From the NCBI GenBank assembly GCA_900755985.1, contig CAAEIL010000022.1:1-15261 (forward strand): 15,261 nt of DNA, in the 5' to 3' direction. Made by a program: the position numbers and the translations under genes. The DNA comes from Bacteroidales bacterium. GTDB lineage: Bacteria; Bacteroidota; Bacteroidia; Bacteroidales; Muribaculaceae. This document shows positions 6,865-14,312 of this stretch, piece by piece. Positions within the stretch are counted from its first letter, which is position 1. Each line of letters begins with the position of its first letter. The notes beneath the pieces are model-generated. The model was given only the letters and a program-made list of their open reading frames with translations, was not told where the DNA came from and made no database searches.

Positions 6865-6909
6865 ATGAAAACACATAAAACACAATATATATGTCTAACA
6901 AAACACTAA
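6865..6909 (+). CDS. Possible 14-residue leader peptide ahead of the hdeD-like gene
   Basis: An ATG at 6865 opens a frame reading MKTHKTQYICLTKH that stops with TAA at 6907-6909, four bases before the hdeD-like ATG at 6914. Such a close stop-start distance could couple translation of the two. The peptide is Lys/Thr-rich, has no recognisable attenuator pattern, and lies in an A-rich stretch where short open frames arise easily. Confidence 0.2.
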   Translation: MKTHKTQYICLTKH

Positions 6910-6913
6910 AGTC

Positions 6914-7474
6914 ATGAAAGCCCTTAATGTTAATTATTTTGGAACTACCCGCTGGTGGTGGGCAATTCTTGTAGTAGGTATTCTTTTGATACTCGGAGGT
7001 TTCGCTTATTGGTTTTGGCCGGTCGCCGGATATGCCGTTGCCTCGCAGATATTTGGCTGGCTGCTGATTCTTGCCGGTATCGTTCAGTTGTGTGTCGCCG
7101 CAGGCCCGGACTCGCCTAAAGGCTGGGGCTGGTGGATTGCCGGTGGCATCATCAATATGTTCATCGGATTCCTGCTTGTACGTTCCATTCTCCTGAGCGA
7201 GATGGTATTTCCCTATTTCATAGGATTCCTGTTCATCTTCTGGGGTATTGAAGCCATGGTCTCGTCGAGCTATGGCAAAGGTGGCCGCTACTGGTGGCTT
7301 AACATCGTCAACGGTATTCTGTTGTGCCTTATCGGATTCTTCTTCCTCGAAGCCGGATATCTTACCGATATGTGGATGGTATCGTTCCTTACTTCGATAG
7401 CCTTCATCTATTGGGGATTCACAATCGCACTTTCGGCTTACGCTATGCGTCCGCCTAAAACTATTAACGAATAA
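6914..7474 (+). CDS. HdeD-like (DUF308) six-helix membrane protein
   Basis: The product has 186 residues, dominated by six predicted membrane helices at about 15-37, 41-63, 71-92, 96-118, 127-147 and 151-175. These form three repeated hairpins rich in Gly and Trp, with patterns such as GILLILGGFAYW and FIFWGIEA. The size, six helices and repeat pattern fit the HdeD/DUF308 family. E. coli HdeD is linked to acid resistance at high cell density, but the molecular role is not known, and the role here is inference. It is the only plus-strand gene in the window and is transcribed divergently from lepA. It ends at a strong terminator 57 bp after its stop. Three consecutive tryptophans near the first helix (14-16) are notable. 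Confidence 0.82.
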   Translation: MKALNVNYFGTTRWWWAILVVGILLILGGFAYWFWPVAGYAVASQIFGWLLILAGIVQLCVAAGPDSPKGWGWWIAGGIINMFIGFLLVRSILLSEMVFPYFIGFLFIFWGIEAMVSSSYGKGGRYWWLNIVNGILLCLIGFFFLEAGYLTDMWMVSFLTSIAFIYWGFTIALSAYAMRPPKTINE

Positions 7475-7530
7475 ACATCTTACGGTTGAAGATACACTCA
7501 AAGATTGAAAGATATCGAAGGACCGAAATC

Positions 7531-7561
7531 AAAAACGCTCCGCCAACAGCGGAGCGTTTTT
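7531..7561. terminator. Bidirectional intrinsic terminator between hdeD-like gene and radC
   Basis: Arms 7531-7543 and 7549-7561 are perfect inverted repeats of 13 bp around the loop CAACA. The GC-rich core is CGCTCCGC/GCGGAGCG. On the plus strand it ends in six T (7557-7562); on the minus strand the five A at 7531-7535 give a U-tract. It sits between two converging genes and ends 6 nt from the radC stop, so it can end both transcripts. Confidence 0.92.
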
Positions 7562-7567
7562 TAATGT

Positions 7568-8296
7568 TCAGTGTGGGAGGCGGCCTTCGTCCTGGTACGA
7601 GTAGTAGCCGTTGAACGATATTATTAGATGGTCGCAGACACGGATGTCGAAAAGCTTTGCGGCATCGACAATCTTTCTTGTCAGTGCGTCGTCCTGTGCG
7701 CTCGGCTTCAGGTTGCCCGAGGGATGATTGTGGCAGAGGATAAAGGCCGAGGCACGGGCCTCGAGGGCCTCGCGGATGATGATTTTTACATCGACGACGG
7801 TTGAGGATAACCCTCCGACGCCTATACGTATATCCTTGATGACTTCGAGCGACTGAGACAGCAGCAATACCCAGAATTCTTCGTGGTCGAGCTGCTCGAA
7901 GTGATGACGCATGATGTCATACCCTACCTGCGAACTTGTCACCTTTTCGCGTCGGTCGAGGCGTGCATCGGCTGCCGTGCGCATGCCCAGTTCGAGTCCG
8001 GCAAGCATTGTCAGGGCCTTGGCCGGACCTATGCCTTTGTACCGTTGTGTAAACTCCTTTAACCCCATACGGGCCAGACGCGACAGATGGCCTTCGTTGT
8101 CATGAAGAATCTCCGCCGACATTTCTATTACATTCTTGCCTTTGATGCCGGTAGAGAATATTATGGCCATTAGTTCGGCGTCGGACAACGCTTTCATGCC
8201 CAGGCGTATGGCTTTTTCGCGAGGTTTGTCATCTTCGCGCATGTCTTTTATGAGGATGGAGCCTTTGTTGGTGGCGCTTTTATCGTTCGCTGTCAT
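7568..8296 (-). CDS. radC: RadC family JAMM/MPN-domain protein
   Basis: RadC-family proteins were named for DNA repair, but the E. coli radC phenotype was later assigned to another gene, and the true role is uncertain. The 242-residue product has an N-terminal helix-hairpin-helix-like part with the signature PREKAIRLG near 25-33 and YKGIGPAKALTMLA near 86-99. A C-terminal JAMM metalloprotease-like domain carries the full HxH-x7-SxxD metal motif: H189, H191, S199 and D202, within CHNHPSGNLKPSAQD. The metal-binding residues are intact, so catalytic activity is plausible. It starts 10 nt after the glycosyltransferase stop and is the last gene before the terminator. A start at the internal Met19 is also possible. 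Confidence 0.93.
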   Translation of the reverse strand: MTANDKSATNKGSILIKDMREDDKPREKAIRLGMKALSDAELMAIIFSTGIKGKNVIEMSAEILHDNEGHLSRLARMGLKEFTQRYKGIGPAKALTMLAGLELGMRTAADARLDRREKVTSSQVGYDIMRHHFEQLDHEEFWVLLLSQSLEVIKDIRIGVGGLSSTVVDVKIIIREALEARASAFILCHNHPSGNLKPSAQDDALTRKIVDAAKLFDIRVCDHLIISFNGYYSYQDEGRLPH

Positions 8297-8306
8297 AATC
8301 AGTGTG

Positions 8307-9308
8307 TTATTTCCCTTTGCGCATGGCTATTTCCTGATTGATGTCACGGCCTCGGCCGAGAAGTATTTTAGTAAACCAGGCTTTGATGAATCCGCACCCG
8401 TAGCCGCCAATCTGTATCAATGCCGCCGGTATGGCCTTGAAGGCGATAATTACCGAGTGTGTCGAAATCAGAGCCAGAACGAAAACTGCCGCGATATAGA
8501 CCGCGAAGGCCATAAGCCACCAAGGGGAGACAAAAATGGCCAAAAGTATAATGACGGCGGCAAGGATGACGGCTATCGCCGGTAGCATGTGTACAGCTTT
8601 CAGCGAGTCGGGATATAATAGTTTCAGCGTTATACGCGACATCCCGAATACATAAACCTGGCGTAGAAATTTGCCGAAATCGACGCGGCGTTTGTGCCAG
8701 ACCTTAGCTTCAGGAATGAGGCTGAGCGTGAAACCTCCCTGCCGTATGCGTGTGGACATGTCTATGTCCTCCGAGAACATTTCGCGGAAGCCGCCGACGC
8801 TTTCCCATACATTACGCGAGTAACCCATGTTGAACGACCGAGGGGTGAATTTTTCGAGGCTGACTTTACCTCCGCGAATACCTCCGGTGGTAAGGAATGA
8901 GGTCATGGTGTAGTTTATGGCTTTCTGCGTGCTGCTGAATGATGAGTGGGCGGCATCAGGTCCGCCGAAACAGTCGACGGGATGCTTGTCGAGTTCGCGG
9001 GCTACAATGGCGAAATATTCGGGAGGTATGACACAATCGCTGTCAAAGAATATAAAGTAGTCACCGGCAGCGCGTTCGATTCCGTAATTGCGGGCTATCG
9101 AACGGCCTTCGTTGTCTTTATAGAAATATTTGACATCGAGACCTTGTGCCGAGGCCTGTTCGCATTGCATGCGGCAAGGGATGGTCGAACCGTCTTCGAC
9201 GATTATGACCTCGAAGTCGCGCGAGGTCTGTTTGAGAAGACTGTCCAGCAGGTCGCGGACTTCGTCCGGACGGTTGTAGACAGGAACTATGACAGAAAAC
9301 CGTGGCAT
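8307..9308 (-). CDS. Family 2 glycosyltransferase with C-terminal membrane helices
   Basis: The 333-residue product begins with the GT-A opening FSVIVPVYNRPDEV and continues with VEDGST (nucleotide-sugar binding). The metal-binding DSD is at 89-91 in FIFFDSDCVIP, and FSEDIDMSTRIRQGG carries the likely catalytic ED at 180-181. About three C-terminal hydrophobic segments (241-261, 264-284, 287-306) anchor it, so it probably acts on a lipid-linked acceptor at the inner face of the cytoplasmic membrane. The sugar and acceptor cannot be told from sequence. Possible roles include capsule, O-antigen or glycolipid synthesis, yet no other glycan genes are nearby. It follows nspC by a 63-nt gap and precedes radC by 10 nt. 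Confidence 0.9.
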   Translation of the reverse strand: MPRFSVIVPVYNRPDEVRDLLDSLLKQTSRDFEVIIVEDGSTIPCRMQCEQASAQGLDVKYFYKDNEGRSIARNYGIERAAGDYFIFFDSDCVIPPEYFAIVARELDKHPVDCFGGPDAAHSSFSSTQKAINYTMTSFLTTGGIRGGKVSLEKFTPRSFNMGYSRNVWESVGGFREMFSEDIDMSTRIRQGGFTLSLIPEAKVWHKRRVDFGKFLRQVYVFGMSRITLKLLYPDSLKAVHMLPAIAVILAAVIILLAIFVSPWWLMAFAVYIAAVFVLALISTHSVIIAFKAIPAALIQIGGYGCGFIKAWFTKILLGRGRDINQEIAMRKGK

Positions 9309-9371
9309 ATAAGTTACTGTAATATTTTAGCAGATTATAAGCGGGAATATGAAAATTGGCGTCGTAACATG

Positions 9372-10523
9372 TCAGGACATCCGGTCGCGGTAGTCGCGGT
9401 AGTCGAAATGCCGCAGGCATGTGCAGTCACCCGAGTGGTCGCAGAAAACAATGTCGGGATGCTGTATGCCGTTGAACATTGTTGTTTTGACTGTGGTATA
9501 GTGATTCATGTCGCAGAGAGTCAATCGCTCGCCTTCGAGAAGAGGTTTGTCGAAATACCACGGTCCGCAGTAGTCGCCGCTGAGACATGAATTGCCACCG
9601 AGGCGATAGGCGATGGTCGAGGGCGAAGATTCAACGGCTTCGGCAATAGCCGGCTGATAGGGCATCTCAAGGGTGTCTGGCATGTGGCAGGCGAATGAAG
9701 CGTCAATGATGGCTGTACGCACTCCGTCGTTCTCGACTACGTCGAGTATCGATGTCACCAGGTCGCCTGTCTGCCATGTGAAGGCACTTCCGGGTTCGAG
9801 AATGACCTGTACGCCGGGATAGCGGCTGCTGAAGTCGCGAAGGGTTTCAACCAACAGGTCGATGTTGTATCCTTTGCGCGTCATCAGATGTCCTCCGCCC
9901 ATGTTTACCCATTTCAGACCGTTGATAAGATGTCCGAACTGCTGTTCGAATGCGCCGAGAACCTTGACAAGGTCTTCGGCCGACGATTCGCACAGCGCAT
10001 GAAAGTGCAGTCCTTCGATGCCGTCGGGCAATCCGTCGGCAAGGTCTGAGGCCTGTACACCGAAGCGGCTTCCCGGCAATGCCGGATTATATAGGTCGGT
10101 CTCGATGACCGAGCATCGGGGGTTTACACGGAGTCCCGGCGATACATAGTGTTCCGAGGCAACTTTGTTGTAGGCCTGAAGTTCAGTGCCAAATCGTCGC
10201 CATTGGCTCAGCGAGTTGAAAGTAATGTGCGAACTGCCCCGGAGAAACGAGCCGAAGGTCGCTGCCGTATATACAGGACAGTATGAATGAACTTTGTCGC
10301 AGAGAAATTCGCGGCCGAGTTGCAGCTCGTTCAGCGACGATGCGGTACATTCGATGCCGTATTCTTTAAATATGTGAAATGTACGCCACAGCGCGTTGGC
10401 CTTGAATGCCATGATGATTTTTGCGCCCGAGCGTCGTGACACCTCGCTGATAAGGTCGAGGTTGCGGCGCAGCCGGTCTTCGTAAACTATGTAGAACGGG
10501 GTGGGGAGTTCGTCGATTTTCAT
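9372..10523 (-). CDS. nspC: Carboxynorspermidine/carboxyspermidine decarboxylase NspC
   Basis: NspC is a PLP enzyme of the alanine-racemase fold (fold type III). It decarboxylates carboxynorspermidine or carboxyspermidine, the last step of the spermidine route used by many Bacteroidota. From the ATG at 10521-10523 the product is 383 residues. It opens with ELPTPFYIV and has the PLP lysine at 41 in MAFKANALW. HFHALCE lies at about 173-179, GGGH at 209-212 and EPGSAF at 243-248. The conserved cysteine region CLSGDYCGPW begins near 313. A GTG right after the helicase stop (10548-10550) could add 9 residues; the ATG fits the family's short N-terminus better. The C-terminus carries a small in-frame repeat, DYRDYRD. 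The partner dehydrogenase gene is not in this window. Confidence 0.93.
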   Translation of the reverse strand: MKIDELPTPFYIVYEDRLRRNLDLISEVSRRSGAKIIMAFKANALWRTFHIFKEYGIECTASSLNELQLGREFLCDKVHSYCPVYTAATFGSFLRGSSHITFNSLSQWRRFGTELQAYNKVASEHYVSPGLRVNPRCSVIETDLYNPALPGSRFGVQASDLADGLPDGIEGLHFHALCESSAEDLVKVLGAFEQQFGHLINGLKWVNMGGGHLMTRKGYNIDLLVETLRDFSSRYPGVQVILEPGSAFTWQTGDLVTSILDVVENDGVRTAIIDASFACHMPDTLEMPYQPAIAEAVESSPSTIAYRLGGNSCLSGDYCGPWYFDKPLLEGERLTLCDMNHYTTVKTTMFNGIQHPDIVFCDHSGDCTCLRHFDYRDYRDRMS

Positions 10524-10550
10524 GTCGGGGTATTTGTTATATGGCTGCAC

Positions 10551-12956
10551 TCAGTTGAGTATGTCGAAGCGGGCGAATTTCAGTAGGAATGTCTTGACTT
10601 CGATGTTCGAGAAGTCGACTTTTATGCGGTCGCCCGAGGGATTCGAACGGTCAATTTCGATGATTGTACCGCGGCCGAAACGGTTGTGCTCTATTTTCAT
10701 GCCGACACGCAGTTCGTCGGCGCTGTGTATCGAGCCTTTGGAGTTTGCCGAGCTCTGAGTTTGTGTTTGTGTAAAAACGGGAGTCGCAGGACGTGTGCCA
10801 ATGGTATCTCTTGTGCCGTACTTGGTCGTCGGTTTGCTGTATGTCTGAAAACTGCCGAAGTGTCTTGGCGTGCCGTAAGATGTCGATTCGATGGCGTCGG
10901 CGGTGTTGCGGTGCAGATAACGCCTGTCTATATCGGCAAGGAAAGGCGAGGGCTTGGTCATGACGGTCTGACCGTTGCGGTATCGCGAGTTCGCATATGT
11001 GAGCATGCAGAATTTCTTTGCACGCGTGATGGCAACGTATAGCAGACGGCGCTCTTCTTCGATGTTTTCGAGTGAGTCTTTGCTCATCGCCGATGGCAGC
11101 AGGTCGTCTTCGACGCCTACAACAAAAATGTTGGCGAATTCGAGTCCTTTGGCGGCATGTATAGTCATCAGAGTGACGCGCTCGGGTTCCATGTCGGGAT
11201 TGTCGGCTTCGGCTTTGTCTGTAGTGTCGACGTCGGTGGCGAGTGCAACCTGAGCCATGAACGAAGCCAGCGAATCGGGACGATAGTCGCCGTCGTTGTC
11301 CTCGATAATCTGTTCGCGGGCTTCGTCAACAAAGTCGTGGACGCCGGCGACAAGCTCGTCGATATTGCCTAACTTGGAAACGTTTTCGGGTGTTGTGTCG
11401 TGGATATACAGTTCGCGTATGGCAGTAAGCTGCAGTATGCGGGAGACTATGTCGTAGGCCGATTCGCCGCGTCGGTCCATGGCCGAGACTTCGGCGATGA
11501 CGTCTGAGAAGCCTCTGAGTTTGCGCTTGGTTCCGTTGTTGATATTGACATTGAATTTATCAGGGTCGAGTATGACCTGCCACAATGTGGCTGATGGAGA
11601 GTCGGAGAGAGCTGCGGTGAGTTTTTTGACTGTAGTTTCGCCGATTCCGCGCGGTGGAAAGTTGATGACACGTTTTATAGCTTCTTCGTCGTCGGGATTG
11701 ACAGCGAGTCGCATATATGCCACAAGGTCTTTGACTTCCTTGCGCTGGTAGAAAGACATGCCGCCGTAAATGCGGTAGGGGATGCCGCGTTTGCGCAGCG
11801 ATTCTTCGAGGACGCGGCTCTGGGCGTTGGTGCGGTAAAGGATGGCGAAGTCGTTGTAGTTGTCGTCGGTAGACATTTTTATTTGCGAGAGTTTGTTGGC
11901 GACGACAAAGCTCTCTTCGTAGTCCGAATAGCATCTGACAAGTTCGATGGGCGCGCCCGCGCCGTTCTCGGAGAAAACGTTCTTGGGTATCTGTCGTGTG
12001 TTGGCGGCAATAAGCGAACCGGCTGCCTTGATGATGTTTTGTGTCGAACGGTAGTTGCGTTCGAGCTTGAATGTCCTCAGTCCGGGGAATGTGCGTTCGA
12101 GATTGAGGATATTGGTGATGTTGGCACCGCGGAACGAGTAGATGCTTTGAGCGTCGTCGCCTACGACGCAGAGACCCCGTGTGTTGCAGCACAGCTGGTT
12201 TATAATCATGTGCTGGGCAAAGTTGGTGTCCTGATATTCGTCGACAAGGACGTAGCGGAAAAATTCTTCGTAGTGGCGGCGTATGTCAGGGTTGTCGCGC
12301 AAGAGCACGTTCATGAAGTACAGCAAGTCGTCAAAGTCGAGAGCGTCGGCGCGTCGGCAGCGAGCCACGTATGCGCGGTAGATGTCGGCTGTCAGCGGTC
12401 GGTTGCACTGTCTGTCATGCCGATATATGTCGCGGTCGTTGGCGTAAACTTCGGGCGACATCAGGGCGTTTTTGGCCGATGATATGGCCGATGCGACAGT
12501 GGCAGGCTTGTAAACTTTTTCGTCAAGGTTCATCTCTTTGATGATGCTCTTGACAAGGTTGCGCGAGTCTGTGGCGTCGTATATTGTATAGCCGGGTTTG
12601 AGACCCAGGCGGTCGGCGTTGGTGCGTATAAAACGTGCGAAAACCGAGTGGAAAGTACCCATGACAATGCGTCTGGCGTTTTTTTCGCCGACAAGCGAGG
12701 CTATGCGTTCGCGCATCTCTTTTGCCGCTTTATTGGTGAAAGTCAGCGCCATTATACGCCAGGGTTCGTATCCGCTGGCCAGAAGATGTACTATTTTGTA
12801 GGCCAGCACGCGTGTCTTGCCTGACCCGGCGCCGGCTATTACCAGCTGGGGTCCGTCAAGGTATTCGACGGCAGACCGTTGCTGTTCGTTGAGTTTTGAC
12901 AGATAGTCGGAGGTGAATATTTCGTTTCGGTCGTCGCTGTGTTCCATTGCTGTCAT
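10551..12956 (-). CDS. UvrD/PcrA-type superfamily 1A DNA helicase
   Basis: The 801-residue product is an ATP-driven 3'-5' DNA helicase of the UvrD/PcrA/Rep group, used in excision repair and in clearing proteins from DNA. Motifs in order: Q-motif LNEQQRSAV near 22-30, Walker A GAGSGKT at 42-48, LTFTNKAAKEM near 71-81, DEYQD at 239-243, GDDAQSIYSFRGA near 266-278, IHAAKGLEF, and YVAITRAKK. The C-terminal 60 residues, with LRVGMKIEHNRFGRGTI, form the Tudor-like domain that in PcrA/UvrD binds RNA polymerase. Length is somewhat above E. coli UvrD (720). Its ATG at 12954-12956 overlaps the DUF4250 stop by 4 bases, which fixes the start and implies coupled translation. Whether pcrA or uvrD is the better name is unclear. 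Confidence 0.97.
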   Translation of the reverse strand: MTAMEHSDDRNEIFTSDYLSKLNEQQRSAVEYLDGPQLVIAGAGSGKTRVLAYKIVHLLASGYEPWRIMALTFTNKAAKEMRERIASLVGEKNARRIVMGTFHSVFARFIRTNADRLGLKPGYTIYDATDSRNLVKSIIKEMNLDEKVYKPATVASAISSAKNALMSPEVYANDRDIYRHDRQCNRPLTADIYRAYVARCRRADALDFDDLLYFMNVLLRDNPDIRRHYEEFFRYVLVDEYQDTNFAQHMIINQLCCNTRGLCVVGDDAQSIYSFRGANITNILNLERTFPGLRTFKLERNYRSTQNIIKAAGSLIAANTRQIPKNVFSENGAGAPIELVRCYSDYEESFVVANKLSQIKMSTDDNYNDFAILYRTNAQSRVLEESLRKRGIPYRIYGGMSFYQRKEVKDLVAYMRLAVNPDDEEAIKRVINFPPRGIGETTVKKLTAALSDSPSATLWQVILDPDKFNVNINNGTKRKLRGFSDVIAEVSAMDRRGESAYDIVSRILQLTAIRELYIHDTTPENVSKLGNIDELVAGVHDFVDEAREQIIEDNDGDYRPDSLASFMAQVALATDVDTTDKAEADNPDMEPERVTLMTIHAAKGLEFANIFVVGVEDDLLPSAMSKDSLENIEEERRLLYVAITRAKKFCMLTYANSRYRNGQTVMTKPSPFLADIDRRYLHRNTADAIESTSYGTPRHFGSFQTYSKPTTKYGTRDTIGTRPATPVFTQTQTQSSANSKGSIHSADELRVGMKIEHNRFGRGTIIEIDRSNPSGDRIKVDFSNIEVKTFLLKFARFDILN

Positions 12957-13135
12957 GCAAAGCGGTTGGTGTCGGGATTGTATTCGTAGCCGATACTGCG
13001 CAACTTTTCGCAGAGTTCGTCGGGGTCTATGTTAAGGTCGTCGCAGAGTGTTTCGAGCGAGCCATACTCGTCACGCAACTTCATGTTAATGAAGCTCAGC
13101 AGCATATATGGGTCCCGGGGGATGTTGGTGTACAT
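12953..13135 (-). CDS. DUF4250 family small protein
   Basis: A 60-residue soluble protein of unknown function. Motifs such as IPRDPYMLLSFIN, KLRDEYGSLETLCDDL and KLRSIGYEYN match what I remember of the DUF4250 family, whose members are nearly all about this size. It should be a compact helical protein: LETLCDDLNIDPDELCEKL looks like a small helix-turn-helix-like segment, but no DNA-binding role is established. The stop overlaps the helicase start as ATGA, so the two are translated in tight coupling, and it begins 25 bp after the RluD stop. Position suggests a link to helicase function or dosage, which is inference. No separate promoter is visible. Confidence 0.85.
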   Translation of the reverse strand: MYTNIPRDPYMLLSFINMKLRDEYGSLETLCDDLNIDPDELCEKLRSIGYEYNPDTNRFA

Positions 13136-13160
13136 TTTGATTCGGTTTGTGAGTGATTGA

Positions 13161-14312
13161 TTAGATGTCAGTGCGTCCGGTCGAGCCGATGTTGCGTGTT
13201 CGGAAGCGCTCGATAATCTGTGTCATGTCGTCGGGAACCGGGGCCTCGAAATGCATGAACTTGCCAGTAGCGGGATGCACGAAGCCGAGCGTGCGGGCAT
13301 GCAGCGCCTGACGGGGACATAAGTCGAAGCAGTTGAGGACAAAGCGCTTGTATGTCGCCGAAGGTTCGCCGCGCAGTATCTTGTCGCCGCCATAGCGTGC
13401 GTCGTTGAACAGCGGATGCCCCAGATGAGACATGTGGACGCGTATCTGATGAGTACGTCCGGTCTCGAGAACGCAAGAGACAACAGAGACTGGGCCGAGC
13501 CGTTCGATGGTCTTGTAGTGCGTGACGGCGCGTTTTCCGGTATTGGGGTCGGTGACGACGGCCATGCGCAGACGGTCGCGGACGTCACGACCTATTAGTG
13601 TTTCGACACGGCCGTCAGCAGGGTCGGGAGCGCCCCATACGACGGCGATATACTGTCTTTCGGTGGTTTTGTTGAAAAACTGTTTTCCCAGATGTGTCTT
13701 GGCGTCAGGTGTCTTGGCGACAACAAGAAGTCCCGAGGTGTCTTTGTCTATACGGTGCACAAGTCCCATTCGCGGGTCTTCGGGATCATAGCCTTCGAGA
13801 TTGCGAAAATGCCATGCAAGAGCGTTTACCAGTGTTCCGGTCCAGTTGCCGTGGCCGGGATGGACGACAAGTCCGGCAGGCTTGTTGACAACAAGAACGG
13901 TGTCGTCCTCGTAGACGATGTCAAGTGGAATGTCCTCGGCTATGACCTCGTGTTCATATCGCGGACGGTCCATGACAATGCGGACGATGTCGCCGGGCTT
14001 TACGCGGTAGTTGGATTTGACGGCTTTGTCTCCGACGATTATACAACCGGCGTCGGCAGCCTGTTGTATACGGTTGCGTGAGACATGCTGCAAGCGGGCG
14101 ACAAGAAATTTGTCTATGCGCAACAGTTCCTGACCGGGGTCTGCGATGAATCGGAAATGTTCATAATATCCAGTGGCAGCATCTGCTCCGTCAGCCTCGG
14201 CGAAGTCGTTGTCGTCTGTCTGCTCTGATGCCGATGAACTTTCCAAAAGTATATTCTCGGCCGTCGTTTCCAACCCGTCGGTATGGTCGTAGCTGTGATG
14301 CTCGTCGGTCAT
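13161..14312 (-). CDS. RluD-type 23S rRNA pseudouridine synthase
   Basis: This family converts specific uridines of 23S rRNA (helix 69 in the case of RluD) to pseudouridine. The 383-residue product has an S4 RNA-binding domain at about 62-115 (RIDKFLVARL, NYRVKPGD). The RsuA/RluD catalytic domain follows, with NKPAGLVVHPG near 143-153, HRIDKDTSG at 186-194 (catalytic Asp189) and RTHQIRVHMSHLGHPLFND. An extra acidic, Ser/Asp/Glu-rich N-terminal segment of about 50 residues precedes the S4 domain, which makes the protein longer than E. coli RluD (326). The ATG at 14310-14312 overlaps the PASTA gene stop by 4 bases. Which uridines it modifies cannot be settled from sequence alone. Confidence 0.94.
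   Translation of the reverse strand: MTDEHHSYDHTDGLETTAENILLESSSASEQTDDNDFAEADGADAATGYYEHFRFIADPGQELLRIDKFLVARLQHVSRNRIQQAADAGCIIVGDKAVKSNYRVKPGDIVRIVMDRPRYEHEVIAEDIPLDIVYEDDTVLVVNKPAGLVVHPGHGNWTGTLVNALAWHFRNLEGYDPEDPRMGLVHRIDKDTSGLLVVAKTPDAKTHLGKQFFNKTTERQYIAVVWGAPDPADGRVETLIGRDVRDRLRMAVVTDPNTGKRAVTHYKTIERLGPVSVVSCVLETGRTHQIRVHMSHLGHPLFNDARYGGDKILRGEPSATYKRFVLNCFDLCPRQALHARTLGFVHPATGKFMHFEAPVPDDMTQIIERFRTRNIGSTGRTDI

Larger units (their letters stand above)
6571..6913. other. Divergent intergenic region between lepA and the hdeD-like gene (343 bp)
   Basis: It holds the lepA promoter (6592-6623), a short tandem repeat (6678-6699), an AT-rich stretch and a short open frame (6865-6909) just ahead of the hdeD-like gene. 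No exact TTTG/TAnnTTTG promoter is visible for the plus-strand gene. I see no tRNA, hairpin terminator or convincing longer gene here. Confidence 0.7.

Noticed and set aside
6803..7501. 232-residue minus-strand frame across the hdeD-like gene
   Set aside because: The plus strand encodes a coherent six-helix protein and ends at a matching terminator. The minus frame is polar and shows no recognisable domain.
9309..9371. Separate promoter for the glycosyltransferase and radC in the 63-nt gap
   Set aside because: The gap is AT-rich, but no TAnnTTTG element with a properly spaced TTTG was found.
8946..9590. 214-residue plus-strand frame spanning the glycosyltransferase-nspC junction
   Set aside because: It crosses two well-supported genes on the other strand and lacks any domain signature.
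11560..12482. Long frames of about 200 residues on both strands within the helicase gene
   Set aside because: They overlap conserved helicase motifs in the true frame and have Arg/His-rich or Val/Cys-rich shadow composition.
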